The notes under the pieces were generated by a model. The model had not been told where the DNA came from. It saw only the letters and a program-made list of their open reading frames with translations, and did no database searches. Shown piece after piece: positions 8,107-13,618 of a DNA stretch of 24,248 nt. The number at the start of each line of letters is the position of its first letter. Positions within the stretch are counted from its first letter, which is position 1. This DNA is from a bacterium (GTDB taxonomy: Bacteria > Patescibacteriota > Minisyncoccia > Minisyncoccales > Minisyncoccaceae). The translations under genes and the position numbers were made by a program. The DNA lies in the NCBI GenBank assembly GCA_023229485.1, contig JALNZJ010000001.1:1840-26087 (forward strand), given 5' to 3'.

Positions 8107-8156
8107 TGTAAGGATTTCGCACTACAACAACATGATGTAATAATTGCTTTTTCCAT
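8097..8156 (-). CDS. Cysteine-rich leader peptide (19 aa) upstream of cysK
   Basis: A short ORF read as MEKAIITSCCCSAKSLQGG followed by TAG. Codons 9-11 are three consecutive TGT (Cys), a striking run in an AT-rich genome. The ATG (8156-8154) lies about 6 nt after the start site predicted from the TTGACA/TAATAT promoter, so the leader would be very short or the message nearly leaderless. Downstream, a terminator-like hairpin (8066-8044) and then cysK follow on the same strand. The arrangement is that of an amino-acid leader peptide: scarce Cys-tRNA would stall the ribosome at codons 9-11 and allow read-through into cysteine synthase. Poly-Cys leader peptides at sulfur genes are known from mycobacteria; I know of none from this group. 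The function is inferred from layout and codon content. Confidence 0.7.
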   Translation of the reverse strand: MEKAIITSCCCSAKSLQGG

Positions 8157-8169
8157 GATTATTATCCTA

Positions 8170-8198
8170 ATATTATCTTTTTGTCGCCTCAGTGTCAA
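8170..8198 (-). promoter_or_regulatory. Sigma70-type promoter of the Cys leader-cysK unit
   Basis: On the - strand TTGACA (8198-8193), 17-bp spacer, TAATAT (8175-8170). Initiation is expected near 8163, about 6-7 nt before the leader peptide ATG. A consensus -35 and ideal spacing make this one of the best promoters in the window. It diverges from the dnaX promoter about 26 bp away. Confidence 0.8.
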
Positions 8199-8223
8199 GA
8201 AACCTTTTAAATTTTTAGTCAAG

Positions 8224-8252
8224 TTGATTTTTATTCTTAAAAATAATAGAAT
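8224..8252 (+). promoter_or_regulatory. dnaX promoter, apparently leaderless
   Basis: TTGATT (8224-8229), 17 bp, TAGAAT (8247-8252). With usual spacing RNA would start at about 8258-8260, at or next to the dnaX ATG (8261). The start codon is firmly set by family alignment, so the message would have practically no 5' leader. Confidence 0.75.
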
Positions 8253-8260
8253 ATCAGTAT

Positions 8261-9361
8261 ATGTCAGAAAACAATTTAGTATTATATAGGAAATATAGAC
8301 CTCAAAGTTTCAAGGATTTTGTTGGTCAGGAACAAGTAACCAAGGTTATAATGAACGAGATTTTGACTGGTTCTATTAGTCATGCTTATTTATTTTCTGG
8401 ACACAGGGGAACTGGAAAAACTACAATGGCAAGAATATTTGCTAAAGCTATTAATTGCCAGAATAGAAAAGGAGCCGAGCCTTGCAATGAGTGTCCTTCT
8501 TGCAGGGAAATCAACGAAGGCAGGGCAATTGATTTGATTGAAGTTGATGCTGCCTCAAATAGAGGAATAGACGAAGTAAAAGCTCTTCGTGAGGGGATAA
8601 GATTTGCACCAACCTTTTTGAAATATAAGGTTTTGATTTTGGACGAAGCTCATCAATTATCTAAAGATGCAACAAACGCCCTATTAAAAATAATGGAAGA
8701 GCCACCATCGTATGTTGTTTTTATTTTAGCCACAACCGAAGCGAACAAAATGATTCCGACTATCTCTTCTCGATGCCAGAAATTTAATTTCCACAAATTG
8801 AATCATGATTTTATTGCCCAAAAGCTTAACGTTATTTGTAAAGCCGAAAAGATAAAAATAGAAAAAGACGCTCTTGATTTACTAATTTCTTCGGCCGACG
8901 GTTCTCTTAGGGATGCTGAAGCAAAAATGAACCAATTAATAAACTTCGTTTCCGACACAGCCCTCACTGCTGGCGATGTCCGTGAAATTTTAGGTCTTTC
9001 GGATATTAATTTAGCTGTTGAGCTAACTGACATCCTGGCACAGAAGCAAAAGGCAAAAGCAATGAAATTTATCAGTGATAATACTGAAAAAGGACTTGAT
9101 ATTGCCGACTTCCTTGGTATGACAATTGACTACCTAAGGAAAATTATGTTATTAAAAATAGGTACTGAATTAATTGATATTGCAATGCCGAGCGAGACTA
9201 ACGAGGTGAAAGAAAAAGCATTGAAACAGGCCGAAGTATTTGAAGAAAAAAGACTAGCGAAGACATTAGCGTTATTGATGGATGCCGAGAACAAGACAAA
9301 ATATTCCTCCATCCCACAGTTACCTTTGGAATTAGCTATTATTGAATCTTTTGAAGATTGA
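8261..9361 (+). CDS. dnaX: DNA polymerase III clamp-loader subunit (gamma-length DnaX)
   Basis: AAA+ ATPase of the replisome clamp loader, which opens and loads the beta sliding clamp. 366 residues: N-terminal LYRKYRPQSF motif, Walker A GHRGTGKT (47-54), zinc module C66/C75/C78/C81, Walker B with DEAH (128-131), and the SRC arginine-finger motif (170-172), followed by the helical collar domain to about 360. The start gives the canonical DnaX N-terminus. It is shorter than E. coli gamma (431) and far shorter than tau (643). The DnaB- and alpha-binding tau domains are therefore absent, and no slippery A-run for a frameshifted short form is needed. The promoter lies directly upstream and appears leaderless. 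It diverges from the Cys leader-cysK unit. Confidence 0.96.
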   Translation: MSENNLVLYRKYRPQSFKDFVGQEQVTKVIMNEILTGSISHAYLFSGHRGTGKTTMARIFAKAINCQNRKGAEPCNECPSCREINEGRAIDLIEVDAASNRGIDEVKALREGIRFAPTFLKYKVLILDEAHQLSKDATNALLKIMEEPPSYVVFILATTEANKMIPTISSRCQKFNFHKLNHDFIAQKLNVICKAEKIKIEKDALDLLISSADGSLRDAEAKMNQLINFVSDTALTAGDVREILGLSDINLAVELTDILAQKQKAKAMKFISDNTEKGLDIADFLGMTIDYLRKIMLLKIGTELIDIAMPSETNEVKEKALKQAEVFEEKRLAKTLALLMDAENKTKYSSIPQLPLELAIIESFED

Positions 9362-9365
9362 TTCC

Positions 9366-9393
9366 TTGTATTATTGAACTAGTGTAGTATTAT
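9366..9393 (+). promoter_or_regulatory. Possible promoter of the HTH protein-tRNA-Gln unit
   Basis: TTGTAT (9366-9371), 16 bp, TATTAT (9388-9393), about 28 nt before the ATG at 9421. The match is moderate; it is listed because the gene follows dnaX by 59 bp and the tRNA downstream has no better promoter. Confidence 0.35.
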
Positions 9394-9420
9394 TAAATAA
9401 ATAATAACCACTGTTCACAT

Positions 9421-10092
9421 ATGATGAATCAAAAAGAAAAAGCGGTCGCCCTAAGAAAGAAAGGCTACTCTTATTCCGAGATATTAAAAGAAGTTACAAT
9501 AGCTAGATCTACTCTTTCCTTATGGTTAAGGAAAGTTGGATTAGCAAGGCAACAAAAACAAAAAATTACTGCAAAACGAATAGAGGGAGCATTAAGAGGT
9601 GCAAAAACTAGAAAAGATCAAAGAATTAAAATAACGAAGGAAATTAAAGATAGTGCAAGGATAGAAACAAAAGATACTAGCGAGAGGGAGCAATGGTTAA
9701 TCGGAATAGCACTGTATTGGGCCGAAGGAGCAAAAGAAAAGGATTATGGAACAAAAGCTTTGGTAAGCTTTAGCAATTCCGATCCTAAGATGATTTTATT
9801 TTTTTTATCGTGGCTGAAAAATACCTTTTCAGTAAATAACTCTAACTTAGTTTATGAATTATATATTCACGAAACTGCAGATATTAAGAAAGCCCTAAAT
9901 TACTGGGCTGATGTTCTTTCAGTATCAAGTAAAGAGATAAGAGTGTATTTGAAGAAAAATAAAATAAAGACTATAAGGAAAAATACTGGAAGCGGTTATT
10001 TTGGATTAGTAAGAATTAAAGTTAAAAAAAGCACAAACCTTAATAGGAGGATTGCTGGATGGATAGAAGGGGTTTATGAAGGGTTATTATAG
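9421..10092 (+). CDS. HTH-domain protein with C-terminal LAGLIDADG-like region
   Basis: A 223-residue basic protein. Residues 5-37 form a resolvase/Hin-type helix-turn-helix (LRKKGYSYSEILKE, then ARSTLSLWLRK). After a Lys/Arg-rich linker (about 40-85), the C-terminal part begins with WLIGIALYWAEGAKE and contains SFSNSDPKMILFFLSWL and a final RRIAGWIEGVYEG. I recognise this as a family common in Parcubacteria-like genomes. The WLIGIALYWAEG helix and the second WIEGVYEG resemble degenerate LAGLIDADG motifs, so an ancestry in homing endonucleases or LAGLIDADG regulators is plausible, but catalytic acidic residues are not evident. It begins with ATG ATG; either could be used. Its stop is 7 nt before the tRNA-Gln gene, implying co-transcription and processing. 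Likely a DNA-binding regulator; the function is unknown. Confidence 0.75.
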   Translation: MMNQKEKAVALRKKGYSYSEILKEVTIARSTLSLWLRKVGLARQQKQKITAKRIEGALRGAKTRKDQRIKITKEIKDSARIETKDTSEREQWLIGIALYWAEGAKEKDYGTKALVSFSNSDPKMILFFLSWLKNTFSVNNSNLVYELYIHETADIKKALNYWADVLSVSSKEIRVYLKKNKIKTIRKNTGSGYFGLVRIKVKKSTNLNRRIAGWIEGVYEGLL

Positions 10093-10099
10093 ATATTAT

Positions 10100-10171
10100 T
10101 GCGGGATCGTCTAATGGTTGGACATCTGCCTTTGAAGCAGAAGATTCTAGGTTCGAGTCCTAGTCCCGCAA
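10100..10171 (+). tRNA. tRNA-Gln (anticodon UUG)
   Basis: A 72-nt cloverleaf: acceptor TGCGGGA/TCCCGCA (perfect 7 bp, U1-A72 as usual for tRNA-Gln), D arm GTC/GAC with a GG-containing loop, anticodon stem TCTGC/GCAGA with loop CTTTGAA giving anticodon TTG, variable region AGATT, T arm CTAGG-TTCGAGT-CCTAG. The discriminator is A and CCA is not encoded. It is followed by an intrinsic terminator. Confidence 0.95.
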
Positions 10172-10180
10172 CATAGACTT

Positions 10181-10205
10181 AAGCACCTCCTCGGGGGTGC
10201 TTTTA
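10181..10205 (+). terminator. Intrinsic terminator after tRNA-Gln
   Basis: Stem AGCACC (10182-10187) / GGTGCT (10196-10201) around TCCTCGGG-type loop, followed by TTTT. It ends the HTH protein-tRNA unit. Confidence 0.8.
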
Positions 10206-10210
10206 GTTAT

Positions 10211-10330
10211 GTAAGTGTGGATTGGGCGATAAGTCGGAACTACGACTAGCAGCAAGGTTGACCGAAGGAAAATTCCAGCGGAATTTATCCGATGGCGAAG
10301 CCCAGGGCCCACTAATGGGCACCAAGGAAG
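10211..10330. other. GC-rich, hairpin-rich intergenic island (possible structured RNA or repeat)
   Basis: About 53% GC over 10211-10320 by hand count, against roughly a third nearby. It has an outer stem TTGGGC/GCCCAG, hairpins AGTCG-GAACTA-CGACT and GGAAAATTCC-AGC-GGAATTTATCC (7 perfect inner pairs), and then GCCCA-CTAA-TGGGC. No ORF, no clear promoter on either strand and no match to tmRNA, RNase P, SRP or 6S signatures that I can recall. 10331-10370 shows only purine-rich GAAGCGA/GAGGAAGCGA text. Confidence 0.5.
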
Positions 10331-10374
10331 TGTCTTTTAACTGCTTTATAGAGAAGCGAAGAGGAAGCGAGGAC

Positions 10375-10403
10375 TTGACATATATAACATAATTGTCTAT
10401 TAT
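10375..10403 (+). promoter_or_regulatory. Consensus promoter of a short transcription unit
   Basis: TTGACA (10375-10380), 17 bp, TATTAT (10398-10403). Predicted start near 10410, about 20 nt before a 24-codon ORF. The unit ends at the terminator at 10553-10579, giving an RNA of about 165 nt. Confidence 0.75.
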
Positions 10404-10429
10404 GTCTATAGTACATTAAAGAGGGAAAG

Positions 10430-10504
10430 ATGGATGAGGATTGGGTGCTTATAAATTTTTGCATTATTTTTGTTATTGCAATAGTGCTTTACGGGGCTAC
10501 ATAG
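10430..10504 (+). CDS. Small single-pass membrane peptide (24 aa)
   Basis: The ORF reads MDEDWVLINF followed by a hydrophobic stretch CIIFVIAIVLYG and ends AT-stop. The acidic N-terminus with a single short transmembrane segment is the layout of small membrane proteins, including type I toxins and small subunits of membrane complexes, but the sequence matches no specific one I know. Support for being real: a consensus promoter ends 27 nt upstream, GAGGG lies about 4-5 nt before the ATG, and a clean terminator follows within 50 nt of the stop. A weak antisense promoter candidate (TTGACA 10540-10535, 17 bp, TAGCGT 10517-10512 on the - strand) would produce RNA antisense to this ORF. The function is unknown; the alternative is that the whole transcript is non-coding. 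Confidence 0.5.
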   Translation: MDEDWVLINFCIIFVIAIVLYGAT

Positions 10505-10527
10505 TTCTTTAACGCTATTGGAGGAAA

Positions 10528-10554
10528 ATGATGGTGTCAATCAAGACTATATAA
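10528..10554 (+). CDS. Eight-codon mini-ORF with a strong Shine-Dalgarno sequence
   Basis: ATGATGGTGTCA onward encodes MMVSIKTI and then TAA. GGAGG at 10520-10524 lies 3 nt before the first ATG and 6 nt before the second. It is the strongest ribosome-binding sequence I see in a window where most genes have none. Its stop codon is at the base of the terminator stem (10553). It could be a leader/decoy ORF, or chance within a small RNA. Confidence 0.3.
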   Translation: MMVSIKTI

Positions 10555-10579
10555 GAGCAAATAAGCTCTTTCTTTTTTT
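10553..10579 (+). terminator. Intrinsic terminator of the short transcription unit
   Basis: Perfect stem AAGAGC (10553-10558) / GCTCTT (10565-10570), loop AAATAA, followed by TCTTTTTTT. Confidence 0.85.
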
Positions 10580-10595
10580 GCAATAAATATCAAAT

Positions 10596-10623
10596 TTGTT
10601 TTTTATTCTCATAATGATATAAT
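10596..10623 (+). promoter_or_regulatory. Promoter of the DUF3298-type gene
   Basis: TTGTTT (10596-10601), 16 bp, TATAAT (10618-10623), with an extended -10 TGA just before it (10615-10617). Start expected near 10630, giving a leader of about 30 nt without a Shine-Dalgarno sequence. Confidence 0.7.
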
Positions 10624-10659
10624 TAACAAACAAAAATAAATAATATAAGTAAAACAAAA

Positions 10660-11463
10660 ATGGAAAATAATAAAACACTATCATTGTTGATAATATTAGC
10701 CTTGATTGCTGGTGTGGCACTCGGATACTATTATCCAAAAAACACAGAAAAAAAGGTAATTGAGAGTATTCAGCCAGTAGCAATAAGCGATAATCCCTCA
10801 ATTACGATAGCTACTATTAATCAAAAAGATAATTCTTTTGATATAAATGCCCAATATCCTCAATTTACCTTAGCTGATTCATCATTCAATGCCAAAATCT
10901 CTAATATCATCAATGAAAAAATAAGTGAATTTAAGAAAAACTCGGAAGATAATTTGAAGGCAGTAAAAGAGACTGCAACCGCTGAGAATCCAGCTCCTAC
11001 AGATTGGCAATTCTATTTCAAGGCAGATTGGACTCCTGTCCAAATTAACAAGGACTATATTAGTTTTGTTGTTAATATGTATTATTTCTCAGGTGGAGCA
11101 CATGGAAATAACGAAGTCTATGCTTTCAACTATGATCTTAAGAACAAAAAAGAAATCACTTTCAATGATTTTATCGGTGGATCACAGGAGACTTTGAAAG
11201 CTATTTCATCTCTAGCTACAAAAGATGTTATTTCGCAAAGAGCAAGCTTCGGTGAGCCAGAAAAAACAGTAAAGAAAGAACTAGAAGAGGGAGGCACTAG
11301 CCCAGATGCTAAGAATTTTAATGAATTTACCTTTAGTAACGACACTTTGACAATTTATTACCAGAAGTATCAGGTTGGTCCGGGGGCGTTGGGAATGTTG
11401 AAATCATCTTTTGATAAAAGTTCGCTAGAGAAACAATCAATAACGTCTAAATACTTTAAATAG
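10660..11463 (+). CDS. Membrane-anchored DUF4163/DUF3298 (RsiV/PdaC-like) protein
   Basis: 267 residues. A hydrophobic segment at about 7-24 is a signal anchor; the rest is extracellular. Residues about 45-130 resemble DUF4163 (ending around the aromatic-rich WQFYFKADWTPV). Residues about 135-235 resemble DUF3298, with the diagnostic YFSGGAHGN text near 145 and the KKEITFNDFI strand that follows. This pair of domains occurs in the lysozyme-binding anti-sigma factor RsiV and around polysaccharide deacetylase PdaC. No deacetylase or sigma-binding domain is present here, so only a sensing or wall-associated extracellular role can be inferred. It stands alone: own promoter upstream, strong terminator downstream. 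Confidence 0.8.
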   Translation: MENNKTLSLLIILALIAGVALGYYYPKNTEKKVIESIQPVAISDNPSITIATINQKDNSFDINAQYPQFTLADSSFNAKISNIINEKISEFKKNSEDNLKAVKETATAENPAPTDWQFYFKADWTPVQINKDYISFVVNMYYFSGGAHGNNEVYAFNYDLKNKKEITFNDFIGGSQETLKAISSLATKDVISQRASFGEPEKTVKKELEEGGTSPDAKNFNEFTFSNDTLTIYYQKYQVGPGALGMLKSSFDKSSLEKQSITSKYFK

Positions 11464-11487
11464 GACATATCTTAATTTTATTTGAGA

Positions 11488-11517
11488 ACAGGCCACAATA
11501 TTGTGGCTTGTTTTTTC
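11488..11517 (+). terminator. Intrinsic terminator after the DUF3298-type gene
   Basis: AACAGGCCACAA / TTGTGGCTTGTT, nearly perfect 12-bp arms (one G-T pair) meeting at TA, followed by a run of T. It isolates the gene from the marR operon. Confidence 0.85.
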
Positions 11518-11526
11518 TGGAGAGTA

Positions 11527-11555
11527 TTGACAAAAACTGTAAGAAAGAATAATAT
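11527..11555 (+). promoter_or_regulatory. Promoter of the marR-efflux operon
   Basis: TTGACA (11527-11532), 17 bp, TAATAT (11550-11555). Predicted start near 11562, within the inverted repeat at 11556-11568. The leader is about 27 nt. Confidence 0.85.
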
Positions 11556-11568
11556 TTAGAGGTTCTAA
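11556..11568. promoter_or_regulatory. Probable MarR operator over the transcription start
   Basis: Perfect inverted repeat TTAGA-GGT-TCTAA directly after the -10 box. Its size and position are as expected for autorepression by the winged-helix repressor encoded just downstream. The pairing is seen in the sequence; binding is inferred. Confidence 0.5.
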
Positions 11569-11570
11569 CT

Positions 11571-11587
11571 ATTTTAATATCTAAAAT
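11571..11587. promoter_or_regulatory. Second inverted repeat before marR (possible operator)
   Basis: ATTTTA-ATATC-TAAAAT ends one base before the AT of the marR start region. A close relative, ATTTTA-AAAA-TAAAAT, lies at 12033-12048 just before the next gene. The low complexity of AT-rich DNA limits confidence. Confidence 0.35.
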
Positions 11588-11588
11588 T

Positions 11589-12014
11589 ATGCAAAACAGA
11601 TGTAGCTGTAATAAAGAAGAATTATCTCTAAGATTTTTTAATACCTTGAAGATATTCAAGAAAAAATTTAATTTTCAGGATGACATTTATCATTTGACTA
11701 TCGGGCAAATAGAAATACTCCATTATATTAAAAATAAAAAACAGATATTAATGAAGGACGTTTCTGATTTTTTGGGGATAACTCCGCCATCGGCAACGTC
11801 TCTTATTAATAACTTAGTACTAAGCGATATGCTCGAACGAAGCTATGATAAGTCTGATAGACGAATAGTTTTGCTATCATTAACAAAAAAAGGTAGCGAA
11901 ATATTTGAGAAGGCACACAAAGAAAGGATGAAAATATTTGAAAAAATAATATCTAGCTTAAGCCTGGAAGAGAAAAACAATCTCTTGAGTATTTTAAAAA
12001 AAATACATGATTAG
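11589..12014 (+). CDS. MarR-family transcriptional regulator
   Basis: 141 residues, the usual MarR length. Dimerisation helices are at both ends. The winged helix-turn-helix spans about 40-100, with LTIGQIEILHYI, MKDVSDFLGITPPSATSLINNLV (recognition helix) and the wing motif RSYDKSDRRIVLLSLTKKG, which contains the diagnostic DxRR. The N-terminal MQNRCSCNKEE holds two cysteines that could be redox- or metal-sensitive; this is speculation. First gene of the operon, followed after 36 nt by the membrane fusion protein and then the RND pump. It probably represses the operon through the inverted repeats at 11556-11587 and is relieved by a drug-like ligand. The start is chosen by the promoter position and family length. 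Confidence 0.92.
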   Translation: MQNRCSCNKEELSLRFFNTLKIFKKKFNFQDDIYHLTIGQIEILHYIKNKKQILMKDVSDFLGITPPSATSLINNLVLSDMLERSYDKSDRRIVLLSLTKKGSEIFEKAHKERMKIFEKIISSLSLEEKNNLLSILKKIHD

Positions 12015-12032
12015 TAATTTATAGTTAACCAC

Positions 12033-12048
12033 ATTTTAAAAATAAAAT
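12033..12048. promoter_or_regulatory. Inverted repeat before the membrane fusion protein gene
   Basis: ATTTTA-AAAA-TAAAAT ends two bases before the ATG at 12051 and resembles the repeat before marR. It may be a second regulator site or a translation-start hairpin; AT-rich chance is possible. Confidence 0.3.
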
Positions 12049-12050
12049 TT

Positions 12051-13607
12051 ATGAATATTTTAAATAATTTAAAAAATCACAAAATCGTAATGTTAGTATT
12101 AATAGTCTTGGTGACTGTTTCTTCTATCGGGCTTAGCTATTTTAAAAATAGCGAAACTGTCGAGGTCGCTACTACTGATAAAAAAGTTTCTTTGATTCCA
12201 GTCAGTGAGTATACAAAAGGAAGAAATACTATTTCTGCCAATGGAGCAATCGAATCATTAGAACAAGCAGAGCTTAGGAGTCAGGTAATGGCTCCTGTTG
12301 CTCGCATAAATACTTCAGTCGGTAGTAATGTTAACAGGGGACAAATTCTTGTTGTGTTACAAAACAATGACCTAACCGCACAACTAAACCAAGCTAAAGC
12401 TTCTCTCAAGGCTCAACAGGCAAGACTAGAGGAAATGAAGAAGGGGACAAGAAGCGAAGAATTAAAAGTTACCGAGACTCAATTAGAAGCTGCAAGAATA
12501 AATTTAGAAAATACAAAAAAACAGCAAGAAATTACGATTGAAAATGCTCGCAAAAATTTATTCAATTCTAATATTACAGCAGTTCCATCCATTGGAACCA
12601 TTGCTTCTACTACGCCTACTATTACAGGTACTTACAATGGAACAGAAGATGGGAAATATACTGTTAAGATTTATATTACGGGAGATGGTGCAATGTTTCA
12701 GGCAGAAGGGTTGGAAAATGCTACGGGTCTTGTAAATACAATTGCTCAACCATTAGGCAAAAAGGGATTATATATTCAATTTCCTTCCCAAGGTATAAAT
12801 AATGGCACTTGGACAATAAATATTCCAAACACTCAGGCCGCAAGCTATAATGCTAATAAAAATGCCTATGAAGCAGCACTACAAACAAAACAAACTGCCA
12901 TTGATGCTGCCAATAGTGCATATGAAACAGCAAAGTCAGCTTACGAATTGAAACAAGCTGGATCCAGTCTGGATCAGATTAAGGCTCAAGAGGCTGCCGT
13001 AGAGCAGGCTCAGGCAAGCGTTGAAGCAATTAATGCTCAACTACAAAAAACCATAATTACTTCTCCAATTAGCGGAACCGTTTCGGCCGTATCAGTTAAG
13101 TATGGAGAGCTGTTAACTGTCGGGCAATCAATAGTTTCCATAGTTAACAAATCAGGACTTCAAGTTAAGGCTTATATTAGTGAGTCTGACTTAACATCAA
13201 TAGAAGAAGGTGCAAGCGTTACCATAACCGATAAAGTAAAAGGGGTTGTGAGTAAAATTTCTCCAAGCATTGATAGTAAGACAAAAAACGTTGAAGTGGA
13301 TATTCTTATTATTGATCCAGAAAAATCAGAATTAGTAGTTGGACAAAATGTTTCGGTTAAAATTGATACCAAAAATCAATTAGTTCAAGGATCAACATAC
13401 TCATTACCACTACAGTCAGTAGGAACTGCTTCTGATTATTATTTTATTTATATTATTGATAGTGATTCTAAGCTGGAGGAAGTAAGGGTTACTGTTGGGG
13501 CCATAAACGGAGAAAATATAGAAATTTTGACTGGACTAACTTCTGATATGAAAATAGTTTCAACAGTTTATGAATTAAAAAAAGGTCAAAAAGTTATAGT
13601 ACAATAA
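12051..13607 (+). CDS. RND efflux membrane fusion (periplasmic adaptor) protein with an inserted beta domain
   Basis: 518 residues, HlyD/AcrA family, linking the RND pump to the outer layers. TM anchor at about 12-29. The first half of the lipoyl domain (ELRSQVMAPVARINTSVGSNVNRGQILVVL) is at about 75-105 and the coiled-coil hairpin starts near 110. The hairpin is interrupted at about 168-260 by a beta-rich segment (TPTITGTYNGTEDGKYTVKIY ... GTWTINIPNTQ). The coil then resumes with repeated Ala/Gln heptads, followed by the second lipoyl half (TIITSPISGTVSAVSVKYGELLTVGQ), a beta barrel and a membrane-proximal domain. AcrA-type adaptors are about 400 residues; the insert accounts for most of the excess. 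The stop is 11 nt before the pump gene. No TolC-like gene is present in the window. Confidence 0.9.
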   Translation: MNILNNLKNHKIVMLVLIVLVTVSSIGLSYFKNSETVEVATTDKKVSLIPVSEYTKGRNTISANGAIESLEQAELRSQVMAPVARINTSVGSNVNRGQILVVLQNNDLTAQLNQAKASLKAQQARLEEMKKGTRSEELKVTETQLEAARINLENTKKQQEITIENARKNLFNSNITAVPSIGTIASTTPTITGTYNGTEDGKYTVKIYITGDGAMFQAEGLENATGLVNTIAQPLGKKGLYIQFPSQGINNGTWTINIPNTQAASYNANKNAYEAALQTKQTAIDAANSAYETAKSAYELKQAGSSLDQIKAQEAAVEQAQASVEAINAQLQKTIITSPISGTVSAVSVKYGELLTVGQSIVSIVNKSGLQVKAYISESDLTSIEEGASVTITDKVKGVVSKISPSIDSKTKNVEVDILIIDPEKSELVVGQNVSVKIDTKNQLVQGSTYSLPLQSVGTASDYYFIYIIDSDSKLEEVRVTVGAINGENIEILTGLTSDMKIVSTVYELKKGQKVIVQ

Positions 13608-13618
13608 ATTTATAAACT

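Noticed and set aside
8261..9361. Programmed frameshift in dnaX giving a second product
   Set aside because: No A-AAA-AAG type slippery run near the 3' end, and no continuation frame with tau-like domains; the gene simply ends at gamma length.
10211..10330. SRP RNA, 6S RNA, tmRNA or RNase P RNA
   Set aside because: GACCGAAGGAAAATTCC faintly resembles the SRP GGAAGGAAGCA region, but the tetraloop hairpin, symmetric loops and flanking stems do not fit; no tmRNA or RNase P core motifs are present.
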